DNA of 30,053 bases, taken from contig JAVBPD010000088.1 of assembly GCA_031549885.1 (NCBI GenBank), positions 1 to 30,053 on the forward strand, written 5' to 3'. This DNA is from WQUF01 sp031549885 (GTDB taxonomy: Bacteria > Bacillota > Clostridia > Clostridiales > Clostridiaceae). A program made the position numbers and the translations under genes. A model generated the notes under the pieces. That model saw only the letters and a program-made list of their open reading frames with translations, searched no databases and was not told the DNA's origin. Shown here piece after piece: positions 8,278 through 16,665 of the stretch; position 1 is the stretch's first letter; each line of letters opens with the position of its first letter.

Positions 8278-8326
8278 CAAATAGTTTATATAAACCAATG
8301 AGAATAAATTAAAAGAGGATTATAAA

Positions 8327-10096
8327 ATGAAAAGATTAATTAACACAATATCACTTATACTTGTAACTATATTAACATGTACAATAATTCCTGTTAATGC
8401 CCTTCCTACAACTGCTAATTCTAATCAATTGCTTTTTATTGATTTTGAGAATGGCGTCATACCTTTAACTGGAAAGTTAAAAGGTACATCTGGAACTATG
8501 GAGTATGTCAAAGGCATTAATTCTAAAAGCAAAGCTCTTAAATTTACAAATGGAAATTATCTAGATTTAGGGAATATCGATTTTAATTTAGAAAAAACCA
8601 TAAGTATGTGGTATAAAACTGAGTTTAATACAGGTGGAGATGCCCCTATATTTAGCAATAAGGACTGTTCTTACGGAAAATATGCTGGCTTTGTCTATTC
8701 TTTTTATAATAATACATCTTCCACTGATACAAGAGTTTTAAATGCTGGTGATGGTTCTAGACAAATTGATACATGTTTTTCACCTCCAGATAAAGAATGG
8801 GTATATCTTACTTTTACATTTAACTATCCTAATAAAATCATAAAAGTGTATGCAAATGGAGCCCTAATTCAAACAATCAATATATCTTCTTTAACTACAT
8901 TGAATAGCACATATAGTCTAAAAGTAGGCAATGATGGGACAGGCTCTTATGATGAATCTACTAAAAATAACTATGCATTTTATATTGATGATCTAGGCTT
9001 ATATAATAAAGCTATGTCTTCACAAGAAGTACAAACACTTTATAACTCTTATTATCCATCCATTATAAACACTAAAACTTCAAAAAACACAACTAGTGAA
9101 CCTGACCTAAATACAACGAATGCATCAAATACAACTGATGCACCAGATACAACTGATGCATCAAATACAACTGATGCACCAGATACAACAGATGCATCAA
9201 ATACAACTGATGCACCAGATACAACTGATGCATCAAATACAACTGATGCACCAGATACAACAGATGCATCAAATACAACTGATGCACCAGATACAACAGA
9301 TGCACCAAATACAACGGATGCACCAGATACAACAGATGCACCAGATACAACAGATGCACCAGATACAACTGATGCACCAAATACAACTGATGCACCAAAT
9401 ACAACTGATGCACCAGATACAACAGATGCATCAAATACAACAGATACACCAAATACAACAGATGCATCAGATACAACTGATGCACCAGATACAACAGATG
9501 CATCAAATACAACGGATGCACCAGATACAACAGATGCACCAGATACAACAGATGCATCAAATACAACTGATGCACCAAATACAACTGATGCACCAGATAC
9601 AACTGATGCACCAAATACAACTGATGCACCAGATACAACTGATGCACCAAATACAACTGATGCACCAGATACAACAGATGCATCAAATACAACGGATGCA
9701 CCAGATACAACAGATGCATCAAATACAACGGATGCACCAGATACAACAGATGCATCAAATACAACTGATGCACCAAATACAACAGATGCACCAGATACAA
9801 CAGATGCGCCAAATACAACTGATGCACCAGATACAACAGATGCACCAAATACAACTGATGCACCAGATACAACAGATGCATCAAATACAACGGATGCACC
9901 AGATACAACAGATGCATCAAATACAACAGATGCATCAAATACAACTGATGCACCAGATACAACGGATGCACCAGATACAACTGATGCACCAGATACAACT
10001 GATGCACCAAATACAACTGATGCACCAGATACAACAGATGCGCCAAATACAACTGATGCACCAGAGCAGTTAGATGAATCAACAAGTCCAAGTTAG
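8327..10096 (+). CDS. Secreted LamG/concanavalin-like protein with hexapeptide repeat stalk
   Basis: A 589-residue exported protein. Residues 1-25 are a typical Sec signal peptide (basic 'MKR', hydrophobic core, cleavage after 'NA'). Residues about 30-245 form a LamG-like jellyroll: 'TISMWYKT' early, 'WVYLTFTF' in the middle, 'IDDLGLYNKAMSSQEV' near its end. From about residue 262 to 580 the chain is a near-perfect run of A-(P/S)-(D/N)-T-T-D hexapeptides, very rich in Thr and Asp, and probably an extended acidic, possibly O-glycosylated stalk. It ends in 'ESTSPS' with no LPXTG, SLH, choline-binding or transmembrane anchor, so it is either secreted or held by binding partners. AGAGGAT precedes the ATG. 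The ligand of the LamG domain is unknown. Confidence 0.85.
   Translation: MKRLINTISLILVTILTCTIIPVNALPTTANSNQLLFIDFENGVIPLTGKLKGTSGTMEYVKGINSKSKALKFTNGNYLDLGNIDFNLEKTISMWYKTEFNTGGDAPIFSNKDCSYGKYAGFVYSFYNNTSSTDTRVLNAGDGSRQIDTCFSPPDKEWVYLTFTFNYPNKIIKVYANGALIQTINISSLTTLNSTYSLKVGNDGTGSYDESTKNNYAFYIDDLGLYNKAMSSQEVQTLYNSYYPSIINTKTSKNTTSEPDLNTTNASNTTDAPDTTDASNTTDAPDTTDASNTTDAPDTTDASNTTDAPDTTDASNTTDAPDTTDAPNTTDAPDTTDAPDTTDAPDTTDAPNTTDAPNTTDAPDTTDASNTTDTPNTTDASDTTDAPDTTDASNTTDAPDTTDAPDTTDASNTTDAPNTTDAPDTTDAPNTTDAPDTTDAPNTTDAPDTTDASNTTDAPDTTDASNTTDAPDTTDASNTTDAPNTTDAPDTTDAPNTTDAPDTTDAPNTTDAPDTTDASNTTDAPDTTDASNTTDASNTTDAPDTTDAPDTTDAPDTTDAPNTTDAPDTTDAPNTTDAPEQLDESTSPS
9111..10063 (+). repeat. 18-bp tandem repeat array (about 53 copies)
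   Basis: A head-to-tail 18-bp unit of the form ACAAC(T/A/G)GATGCA(C/T)CA(G/A)AT runs unbroken through the LamG gene. Variation is almost limited to a silent Thr third base, Pro/Ser (CCA/TCA) and Asp/Asn (GAT/AAT). Rare variants are ACA for GCA (near 9452) and GCG for GCA (near 9808 and 10042). The unit is a multiple of three, so copy-number change alters protein length without shifting frame. Higher-order 36-bp pairs (Pro-Asp unit then Ser-Asn unit) recur and suggest expansion by unequal exchange or slippage. Confidence 0.95.
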
Positions 10097-10193
10097 TTGG
10101 CACTATACATCACGATGCTATAACTAAACAATATATCGACTACTACAACCAAGCAAACCCTAATGAACGCAAACCTGCATAAATAAGTTATGA

Positions 10194-10237
10194 AAAAAAT
10201 ACGATAGCAGATATAAAAATCCTCTATCGTATTTTTT
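10194..10237 (+). terminator. Terminator of the LamG repeat gene (first hairpin)
   Basis: A 14-bp stem (AAAAAATACGATAG at 10194-10207, CTATCGTATTTTTT at 10224-10237) with a 16-nt loop ends in a run of T. It is near-symmetrical and could work in both directions. Confidence 0.85.
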
Positions 10238-10247
10238 ATCATACAAT

Positions 10248-10293
10248 AAAAAACAAGATTATCAGTATTCATACTCGAAGTCTTGTTTTTTTT
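10248..10293 (+). terminator. Second tandem terminator hairpin
   Basis: AAAAAACAAGA (10248-10258) pairs with TCTTGTTTTTT in the 10281-10293 segment and is followed directly by a T run. It lies 10 bp after the first hairpin, so the highly repetitive gene has a double terminator. Confidence 0.8.
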
Positions 10294-10454
10294 AAGAAGA
10301 AAATTACATTATATACCTATTGCTTTAAAAACCCTTGTAAAACGTTGTTCCAGCAGATATGATAGGGTTTTGTGAGAATTCATACAGCGTTTTTATTCCT
10401 CATGATATATTCATTATAAGTTATTTATTATTTATATTTTGGGGGTTATAAAAC

Positions 10455-11234
10455 ATGGAGGGTTATGTGCTTATTACTGGAGCAACTAGCGGAATTGGAA
10501 AAGCTTTTGCTTATGAATATGCTAAAAATGGGCATCCACTTATTATTACTGGTCTAATAGAAAATTTAGTAGAAGATATATCTAATGATTTGAAAACAAA
10601 TTATGGTATTGATGTACAAATATTTGTTGGAGACTTAACGCTTAATGATAATATTTCTAAACTTATATCTCTTATAGAACAAACTAAAATTCACGTACTA
10701 ATCAATAATGCTGGATTTGGTCTCTCAAAATCATTTTTAAATGAAAGCTTTATGAATCTGCAAAAGATGATAGACTTACATATTGTGTGCTTAACTCGCC
10801 TTACCAAAGCTGTTTTGCCACAAATGATTGAAAGAAACAATGGCACCATTATTAACGTATCATCTCTTGCTGGGTTATTTCCTTTTCCTAGGCATAATAT
10901 CTATGCTGGTACAAAGGCTTATATTAAGCAATTTACTGAGTGTTTATATATTGATCTATTAAATACAAATATCAAATTACAAGTATTATGCCCTGGGGCT
11001 ACTAAAACTGATATTAGAAATGACGCTAAAATAAGTGAAGATACTATAAAAAATAGCATAGGTATACATTATGAGACTCCTGAACAAGTAGTTGCGCAAT
11101 CTATGAAATCTCTTGAAAAAGGAGAAGTAATTTGTTTATGTGGCGGATTTCTAGGACGGATGCAAACTGCTATGGCATATATGATGCCAAAAAAAATGTA
11201 TTATAAAACCATTTTAAGGTTTTTTCCAAAGTAA
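10455..11234 (+). CDS. Short-chain dehydrogenase/reductase (SDR)
   Basis: A 259-residue classical SDR oxidoreductase that uses NAD(P)(H). It has the Rossmann 'TGATSGIG' at 9-16, 'NNAG' at 84-87, the catalytic Ser in 'NVSSLAG' (136/137), and Tyr150-x3-Lys154 in 'YAGTK'. There is no acidic residue at the usual NAD-selecting position after the second strand ('IITGLIEN'), so coenzyme choice is unclear. The substrate is unknown, and the C-terminal 'GRMQTAMAYMMPKKM' gives no clue. The ATG follows a GGGGG with normal spacing. It lies just upstream of the eut operon but is separated from it by a strong terminator and a separate promoter, so it is not part of that operon. Confidence 0.87.
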   Translation: MEGYVLITGATSGIGKAFAYEYAKNGHPLIITGLIENLVEDISNDLKTNYGIDVQIFVGDLTLNDNISKLISLIEQTKIHVLINNAGFGLSKSFLNESFMNLQKMIDLHIVCLTRLTKAVLPQMIERNNGTIINVSSLAGLFPFPRHNIYAGTKAYIKQFTECLYIDLLNTNIKLQVLCPGATKTDIRNDAKISEDTIKNSIGIHYETPEQVVAQSMKSLEKGEVICLCGGFLGRMQTAMAYMMPKKMYYKTILRFFPK

Positions 11235-11259
11235 TTAAATAGTATCTAAATTTTAACGA

Positions 11260-11296
11260 GGAGAAACGCAAATATTGCATTTCTCCCATAATTTTG
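11260..11296 (+). terminator. Terminator of the SDR gene
   Basis: A near-perfect stem (GGAGAAA-c-GCAA at 11260-11271 with TTGC-a-TTTCTCC at 11275-11286, 3-nt loop, one C/A mismatch) is followed by a short T-rich stretch. It lies 25 bp after the SDR stop. Confidence 0.75.
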
Positions 11297-11353
11297 ATAT
11301 CTATTTGTATTTATCAAATAGCGTCGACTTTTGCTAATACAACTGAATTTAAT

Positions 11354-11382
11354 TTGACATGAAATAAATTTTAAGTTATTAT
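11354..11382 (+). promoter_or_regulatory. Sigma-A promoter of eutABC
   Basis: TTGACA (11354-11359), an exact consensus -35, is followed after 17 bp by TATTAT (11377-11382). The leader to the eutA ATG is about 90 nt. A 7-bp inverted repeat (CTATTTG/CAAATAG, 11301-11321) lies 33 bp upstream and could bind a regulator. The leader shows no obvious pair of hairpins of the EutV antiterminator type and no cobalamin riboswitch. Confidence 0.75.
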
Positions 11383-11479
11383 TTTTATAAAATATACTAA
11401 TTTTTTTTATATATAAATAGTAATCGATATCATATCTTAAACTTTTATTTTTAATTCTTAAATAAAGGATACAAATATT

Positions 11480-12916
11480 ATGGAAGATAAAATTTTCAGC
11501 GTTGGAATTGATATTGGAACATCTACAACTCAAATAATTTTTAGCAAATTTGTCATTGAAAACAAAGCTAGTGTAACATCAATTCCTAAAATTTCTATAA
11601 CATGCAAACAAATTGTCTATAAAAGTAGCCTATATGAAACCCCTTTGATAACTGAAAACACCATAGATGAAAATGCAATTAAGAATATCATAGTAAAAGA
11701 ATATGATAAAGCCTCTTTTCGCCCTGAGGATATTTCTACTGGCGCTGTTATAATTACAGGGGAAACTGCAAGAAAAGAAAACGCACAAAAGGTATTAAAT
11801 GCAATATCTGGCCTTGCTGGTGATTTTGTAGTTGCAACAGCAGGAAGCGAAATAGAAGGAATTATTGCAGGTAAAGGCTCTGGCACAGCAGAATTGTCTA
11901 AAAAAAATTCAAAAATAATTGCTAATTTAGATATTGGTGGTGGTACAACAAATATCGCAGTATTTCATTCTGGTACATGTATTGCAACTAGTTGCCTAGA
12001 TATTGGAGGTAGATTAATTCGCTTTAACAAAAATAAAAAAATCACATATATAGCTCCAAAAATACTAAATTTATGCAAAAACAACAATATATCCTTAAAT
12101 ATTTCAGAGACAGTATCTTATGAAAAAATATACAAAATATGTCTTATAATGGCTAAAATTTTACTGGAAGTCATAGATATGAAAATACAAACTAAAAAAG
12201 ATGTGGATCTATTGATTACAGATCATGTTTTAAACTTTGAAAAATATGCTTATGATAAAATTTCCCTGCTTACATTTTCAGGGGGTGTAGGAGAGTTTAT
12301 ATATAATGATGAAAAGGAAGATTTTCCTTATGATGATATAGGTGTTGTACTCTCTAGAGCCATTAAAGAGATATTTAATAAAAATAAGAAGGATATTTTA
12401 AAGCCAAAGGAAACTATACACGCAACAGTAATAGGAGCAGGTATGTATTCTACTGAAATATCTGGAAGCACAATTGTGTTTACAAAGGATCTATTTCCTA
12501 TAAAAAATGTGCCAATTATAAAAGTTAGCCCTCATGAGGAGCTCCTTACCCCTGAGGAATTTACAGAAAAAATCAAACCTTTTCTGCGAAATTACGAAGC
12601 TCATGATGGGAGCAATTTAGTGGCTTTAGCACTTCGTGGTGAAGCTAATGTTAAATACAAGAATATTAAATCATATGTTGATAAAATTATCCTTGCCATG
12701 AAGCCAATAATTTTATCTAAAAACCCCCTCATAGTCATCCTTGAACATGATATGGGGATGGTACTTGGTCAATCGCTTATGCTAGAGATTCCAAAAAAAG
12801 ACATCGTTTGTTTAGACTCTATTAATTGTGAATTAGGTGATTACATAGATATTGGAAAGCCTCTTATGAGTGGTAGAGTGCTGCCTGTTGTTGTAAAGAC
12901 ACTTATGTTTAGTTAG
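11480..12916 (+). CDS. eutA: Ethanolamine ammonia-lyase reactivating factor EutA
   Basis: A 478-residue ATPase-fold chaperone that exchanges damaged cobalamin on EutBC for fresh cofactor at the expense of ATP. It has an actin/Hsp70-like fold: a phosphate-1 loop 'GIDIGTSTTQ' (9-18) and a phosphate-2 loop 'NLDIGGGTTNIAVF' (about 148-161). A C-terminal segment contains 'LEHDMGMVLGQSL', typical of EutA. Length is normal (family about 470). An AAAGGA lies about 10 nt before the ATG. First gene of the eutABC operon, 24 nt before eutB. It is expected to act in the cytoplasm or in a microcompartment, but no shell gene is present here. Confidence 0.94.
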   Translation: MEDKIFSVGIDIGTSTTQIIFSKFVIENKASVTSIPKISITCKQIVYKSSLYETPLITENTIDENAIKNIIVKEYDKASFRPEDISTGAVIITGETARKENAQKVLNAISGLAGDFVVATAGSEIEGIIAGKGSGTAELSKKNSKIIANLDIGGGTTNIAVFHSGTCIATSCLDIGGRLIRFNKNKKITYIAPKILNLCKNNNISLNISETVSYEKIYKICLIMAKILLEVIDMKIQTKKDVDLLITDHVLNFEKYAYDKISLLTFSGGVGEFIYNDEKEDFPYDDIGVVLSRAIKEIFNKNKKDILKPKETIHATVIGAGMYSTEISGSTIVFTKDLFPIKNVPIIKVSPHEELLTPEEFTEKIKPFLRNYEAHDGSNLVALALRGEANVKYKNIKSYVDKIILAMKPIILSKNPLIVILEHDMGMVLGQSLMLEIPKKDIVCLDSINCELGDYIDIGKPLMSGRVLPVVVKTLMFS

Positions 12917-12940
12917 ATTTATTAATTAGGAGGAAAAAGT

Positions 12941-14332
12941 ATGAGACTAAAAACCACCTTAAATGGAAAGATTTATGAATTCAAAAACATTGTAGATCTT
13001 TTGGCTAAAGCAAATGAACCAAAATCCGCCGATAGATTTCAACGAATTGCTGCCGAAACTGTTTCAGAGCGCATTGCAGCAAAGGTTGTGTTATCTGCAA
13101 TGACAATAAAGGATTTGACAGAAAATCCTTCTGTAGATTATGACAAAGATGAGGTTACTCGTGTCAATATAGATGGGTTAAATACCACAATCTATAACAA
13201 AATAAAGCAAATGACAATAGGTGAACTGAGAAATTATATCTTAGATCATAAAACCACCGGTTTAGACATTACAAGAATATCAAGAGGCCTTTCTGCTGAA
13301 GTTATTGCTGCAACAGCAAAGATAATGTCTAGCATGGATTTAGTTTACGGAGCAAAAAAAATAAGAATTGTAACTCGTTGCAATACAGAAATAGGAAAAG
13401 AAGGCACTTTATCCTTTAGATGTCAAACAAATAGCTCTTCAGATGATATAGAGAGCATAGTTCTTGGGCTTATGGAAGGAGCATCTTATGGCTCTGGTGA
13501 TGCATGTTTTGGAATTAACCCTGTAGAAGATACAGTTGAAAATACCATCCGCTTAGCAAATGGAATTTATGAATTTATAGACAAATTCCAAATCCCTACA
13601 CAAAACACAGTTTTATCCCATATCACAACTCAGATGAAAAGCGTTGAAAAAGGTGCACCTCTTTCTATGTTTTTCCAAAGTATTGCTGGTACACAAACTG
13701 CAAATGAAAATTTTGGAGTAAGCAAACAAATATTGGATGAAGCTTATGCTCTTATAAAACAAAAGGGAATTTCTGCAGGACCTAATTTAATGTATTTTGA
13801 AACAGGGCAAGGCTCAGAGGTGTCCTTAGGGTGCGATATGGGAGTGGATGAAATGACACTGGAAGCGCGCACATATGGATTTGCCAGAAATTATTTTCCT
13901 TTTTTAGTTAATAATGTATCTGGTTTTATCGGCCCTGAAACCCTTTACGATGGAAAAGAAATGATAAGAGCAAATCTTGAAGACCATTTTATGGGCAAGC
14001 TTACAGGTCTTCCAATGGGCATGGCTCCTTGTTATACTAACCACACTTCTATAAATCAAGATGATCAAGAAATGGCTACAATGCTTTTAGCAATGGCTGG
14101 AGCAAATTATTATATGGGAATCCCTTGTGGCGATGATGTAATGCTTAGTTACCAAGATACAAGCTTTCATGATGATGCTACTTTAAGGGAACTTTTAGGG
14201 TTAAAACCTGCTCATGAATTCCACATGTGGCTTATTAAGCATGGATTAATGGATGAATCTGGTAAACTCACAGAAATTGCAGGAGATGGTTCATACTTTT
14301 TTAAAAGTAAAAAAGGAGGTTTATCCCTATGA
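12941..14332 (+). CDS. eutB: Ethanolamine ammonia-lyase large subunit EutB
   Basis: A 463-residue TIM-barrel catalytic subunit of the adenosylcobalamin-dependent lyase that turns ethanolamine into acetaldehyde and ammonia. Typical segments include 'RCNTEIGKEGTLSFRCQTN', the substrate-site 'FETGQGSEVSLG' (about 282-293) and 'GLPMGMAPCYTNHT'. Length is close to that of known EutB (about 450). AGGAGG precedes the ATG with ideal spacing. The stop overlaps the start of eutC (ATGA), so the two subunits are translated in a coupled way. Confidence 0.97.
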   Translation: MRLKTTLNGKIYEFKNIVDLLAKANEPKSADRFQRIAAETVSERIAAKVVLSAMTIKDLTENPSVDYDKDEVTRVNIDGLNTTIYNKIKQMTIGELRNYILDHKTTGLDITRISRGLSAEVIAATAKIMSSMDLVYGAKKIRIVTRCNTEIGKEGTLSFRCQTNSSSDDIESIVLGLMEGASYGSGDACFGINPVEDTVENTIRLANGIYEFIDKFQIPTQNTVLSHITTQMKSVEKGAPLSMFFQSIAGTQTANENFGVSKQILDEAYALIKQKGISAGPNLMYFETGQGSEVSLGCDMGVDEMTLEARTYGFARNYFPFLVNNVSGFIGPETLYDGKEMIRANLEDHFMGKLTGLPMGMAPCYTNHTSINQDDQEMATMLLAMAGANYYMGIPCGDDVMLSYQDTSFHDDATLRELLGLKPAHEFHMWLIKHGLMDESGKLTEIAGDGSYFFKSKKGGLSL

Positions 14333-15195
14333 TTAGTGATAATGAATTAAAAAATATTGTTACAAAAATAGTTGGCCTTATTGAAGAAGAAGACAATAAT
14401 AAAAATAAAGCTGTAGACAAACCTATAGACGAAGGATTTGTTCCTGATATATCAATTCAAGATTTAAGAGATCAGTTTAATATCCCTAACCCTTTTAATA
14501 AAGAGGAATATTTAAGGGTTAAATCGAGAACTTCAGCAAGACTTGGGGTATGGCGTACAGGCCCAAGGTGCCTTACTGATACTTATTTGCGTTTTAGAGC
14601 TGACCATGCAGCAGCTATGGATACTGTGTTTACAGAAGTATCTGAAGAGTTTTTAAATGATATGGGATTATTTTCCGTGTCAACAGTTTGCTCATCTAAA
14701 GAGGAATTTTTAACGAGGCCTGATCTTGGTAGATTATTTTCAAAAGAGGCAATTGAAGTTATTAAATCTAAATGCAAGCATAATCCAACTGTACAAGTTT
14801 ATGTTTCAGATGGATTATCTAGTTCTGCAGTAGAAGCACAGATTAAAGACCTATTGCCATCACTTGTTCAAGGCCTAAAAGCTTATGGACATGATGTTGG
14901 AACGCCTTTCTTTGTAAAACATGGCAGAGTTTGTGCTATGGATGCTGTAACAGAAGCTCTTAATTCAGTTGTAACTGTAGTTTTAATTGGAGAAAGGCCA
15001 GGCCTTGCTACAAGTAAATCTCTAAGCGCTTACATAAGCTATAAAGGATATGTGGGCATGAAAGAAGCTGGCCGTACAGTGGTTTCAAATATCCATGAAG
15101 ATGGTACTTCACCATCAGAAGCTGGAGCCCATATAGCATATATTATAAATGAAATGATCCTTCAAAAAACTTCTGGACTTAATTTAAAAATTTAA
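14329..15195 (+). CDS. eutC: Ethanolamine ammonia-lyase small subunit EutC
   Basis: A 288-residue cobalamin-binding small subunit of the lyase. The conserved N-terminal part includes 'SARLGVWRTGPR' and 'FRADHAAAMDTVF'. The C-terminal part has the family hallmark 'GERPGLATSKSLSAYI'. The first 50 residues are variable and charged, as usual. Its ATG overlaps the eutB stop by 4 nt, and the ribosome binding site GGAGG is inside eutB. Last gene of the operon, ending at terminator 15194-15220. No eutL, eutM, eutN, eutK, eutS, eutE or eutH lies in the window. Confidence 0.96.
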   Translation: MISDNELKNIVTKIVGLIEEEDNNKNKAVDKPIDEGFVPDISIQDLRDQFNIPNPFNKEEYLRVKSRTSARLGVWRTGPRCLTDTYLRFRADHAAAMDTVFTEVSEEFLNDMGLFSVSTVCSSKEEFLTRPDLGRLFSKEAIEVIKSKCKHNPTVQVYVSDGLSSSAVEAQIKDLLPSLVQGLKAYGHDVGTPFFVKHGRVCAMDAVTEALNSVVTVVLIGERPGLATSKSLSAYISYKGYVGMKEAGRTVVSNIHEDGTSPSEAGAHIAYIINEMILQKTSGLNLKI

Positions 15196-15220
15196 AAAGA
15201 GGCTTTTTAGCCTCTTTGTT
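15194..15220. terminator. Bidirectional terminator between eutC and aldehyde dehydrogenase
   Basis: An 8-bp perfect stem AAAGAGGC (15196-15203) / GCCTCTTT (15210-15217) with a 6-nt loop sits between the convergent genes. On the minus strand it is followed by a long T-rich tract, so it is a strong stop for the dehydrogenase. On the plus strand it ends eutC. Confidence 0.88.
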
Positions 15221-16628
15221 AAATATAAATTGTTTTAATTTCTAAAAATTCTTCAAAACCTTCAATTCCACCTTCACGTCCTAATCCTGATTGCTTATAG
15301 CCTCCAAAAGGTGCATTTACATCCCAAGTTCCTTTATTAACAAAAATGGATCCAGTCCTTACCTTTTTTGCAAAAGAAAGTGCCGCCTCATCTGAAGGAC
15401 CATAAACTGCTCCAGCTAAACCATAAATGCTATCATTAGCTATCTCAACTGCTTCATCTTCTGTTTCATATGGTATAATAACGAGAACAGGTCCAAAGAT
15501 TTCCTCCTGAGCAATAGTCATACTATTATTAACATTTGAGAACACAACAGGATCAATGTAATATCCATTGCTGCAATCTTTAGGTACATCACCTAAGATC
15601 ATTTTAGCTCCTTCATTAACTCCAATTTCAACATACTTCTTTACCCTATCAAACTGCTTTTTAGAAGCCATAGGTCCAATGTCATTAGAATGATCGCTAG
15701 GGTCGCCAACTTTATAGTTTTTGCTCATTTCTAAAACTAGTTTTTCTACTTTTAGAAGCTCATCCTTTGGAGCTAATAATCTAGTAAATGCATTACAAGT
15801 TTGTCCTGAATTTAAAAACACTGTATCTAAAACACATTTAATTCCATGCTCATAATCAGCACCTTTTAATAGTACTGCAGCGGATTTACCACCTAATTCT
15901 AAAGCTAATTTTTTAATATTTGAAAGGGCAAGCTTTGCTACTTCTCTGCCTCCATCTGTTGACCCTGTGAATGAAATCATGTCTACATCTTTATGAAGAG
16001 CTAATGCGTTCCCTACTTCTGCTCCTTTTCCTGTTACAAGATTAAAAACTCCCTTTGGAAATCCTGCTTTATCAATAGCATCAGTTAATATATAAGCAGT
16101 AAGCGGTGTCATTTGGCTTGGTTTTAAAACAACACAATTACCTGCTAAAAGAGCAGGGACTACTTTTTTAACAATTTGTTCAAGAGGAAAATTCCATGGA
16201 GTAAGTCCTCCGACTACACCTACAGGCTCTCTTCTAATAATAGATTTGCTAAGTTTTGTCTCAAACTCATATTTTTTCGCATTTTCTACATAATTACAAG
16301 CTTCACCTACAAAGTCTAGTACATGAACGTCATGAGTAAAATTATATCCACAACCAAGTTCATTTATTATTGTATCTGTTAATAAATCCACATTTGATTT
16401 AAGATAATCGCATACTTTTTCCATAAAAGAAATTCTTTCCTCTATGCCAGTAAACTGCCAAGTTTTAAATGCTTCCTTCGCAGCTTCAACAGCTTTATTA
16501 ACATCATCTTCATTGCCTCTTGGAACTTTAGCGAATACCTTCAAGGTTGCTGGATTTTCAATTTCTATAAATTCTCCAGAAACTCCATCAACCCATTCAC
16601 CATTTATATAAAGCTTTTCAAAATTCAT
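15219..16628 (-). CDS. NAD(P)-dependent aldehyde dehydrogenase (non-acylating ALDH family)
   Basis: A 469-residue classical ALDH, oxidising an aldehyde to the acid with NAD(P)+. Catalytic residues are in place: Asn146 in 'TPWNFP', Glu244 in 'LALELGGKS', Cys278 in 'NSGQTCNA'. The Rossmann 'SFTGSTDGGREVA' is near 219-231. The N-terminal 'YINGEWVDG' is typical of soluble ALDHs and unlike CoA-acylating EutE/AdhE. An AAGGAG lies 8 nt before the ATG. It is convergent to eutC, so it is not in that operon. Acetaldehyde from ethanolamine is a plausible substrate by position only. It is transcribed from its own promoter (16666-16694). Confidence 0.9.
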   Translation of the reverse strand: MNFEKLYINGEWVDGVSGEFIEIENPATLKVFAKVPRGNEDDVNKAVEAAKEAFKTWQFTGIEERISFMEKVCDYLKSNVDLLTDTIINELGCGYNFTHDVHVLDFVGEACNYVENAKKYEFETKLSKSIIRREPVGVVGGLTPWNFPLEQIVKKVVPALLAGNCVVLKPSQMTPLTAYILTDAIDKAGFPKGVFNLVTGKGAEVGNALALHKDVDMISFTGSTDGGREVAKLALSNIKKLALELGGKSAAVLLKGADYEHGIKCVLDTVFLNSGQTCNAFTRLLAPKDELLKVEKLVLEMSKNYKVGDPSDHSNDIGPMASKKQFDRVKKYVEIGVNEGAKMILGDVPKDCSNGYYIDPVVFSNVNNSMTIAQEEIFGPVLVIIPYETEDEAVEIANDSIYGLAGAVYGPSDEAALSFAKKVRTGSIFVNKGTWDVNAPFGGYKQSGLGREGGIEGFEEFLEIKTIYI

Positions 16629-16665
16629 TTAGTACACTCCTTCTATATATTTTTACTCCATTTTT

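Larger units (their letters stand above)
10097..10454. other. Gene-free region between LamG protein and SDR
   Basis: These 358 bp hold the two terminators listed separately. They also hold a loose inverted repeat AAAACCCT / AGGGTTTT (10328-10335 and 10364-10371, 28-nt loop). An extended -10 candidate TGATATATT (10403-10411) for the dehydrogenase lacks a good -35. The first 90 bp can be read in another frame as a protein-like tail (see findings). No other gene is seen. Confidence 0.5.

Noticed and set aside
9111..10063. CRISPR array
   Set aside because: The units are contiguous 18-mers with no unique spacers, and the array is fully coding.
9120..10073. Second plus-strand frame across the array (Met-His-Gln-Ile-Gln repeats)
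   Set aside because: Same cause. The frame with the signal peptide and LamG domain enters the array in the Thr-Asp-Ala-Pro frame.
9093..10103. Long minus-strand open frame (336 codons) across the repeat array
   Set aside because: An 18-bp stop-free repeat is open in several frames by construction. The product is a low-complexity Tyr-Leu-His string without a start signal.
10328..10371. Terminator or riboswitch stem between the LamG gene and the SDR gene
   Set aside because: The arms are only 8 bp, the loop is 28 nt, and no T run follows. Two better terminators lie upstream.
11383..11479. EutV-type antitermination leader or cobalamin riboswitch for the eut operon
   Set aside because: The leader is only about 90 nt, A/T-rich, with no paired hairpins, no terminator and no B12-box-like sequence.
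11246..11533. Minus-strand 95-codon frame before eutA
   Set aside because: It covers the SDR terminator and the eut promoter and overlaps eutA. No ribosome binding site and no family resemblance.
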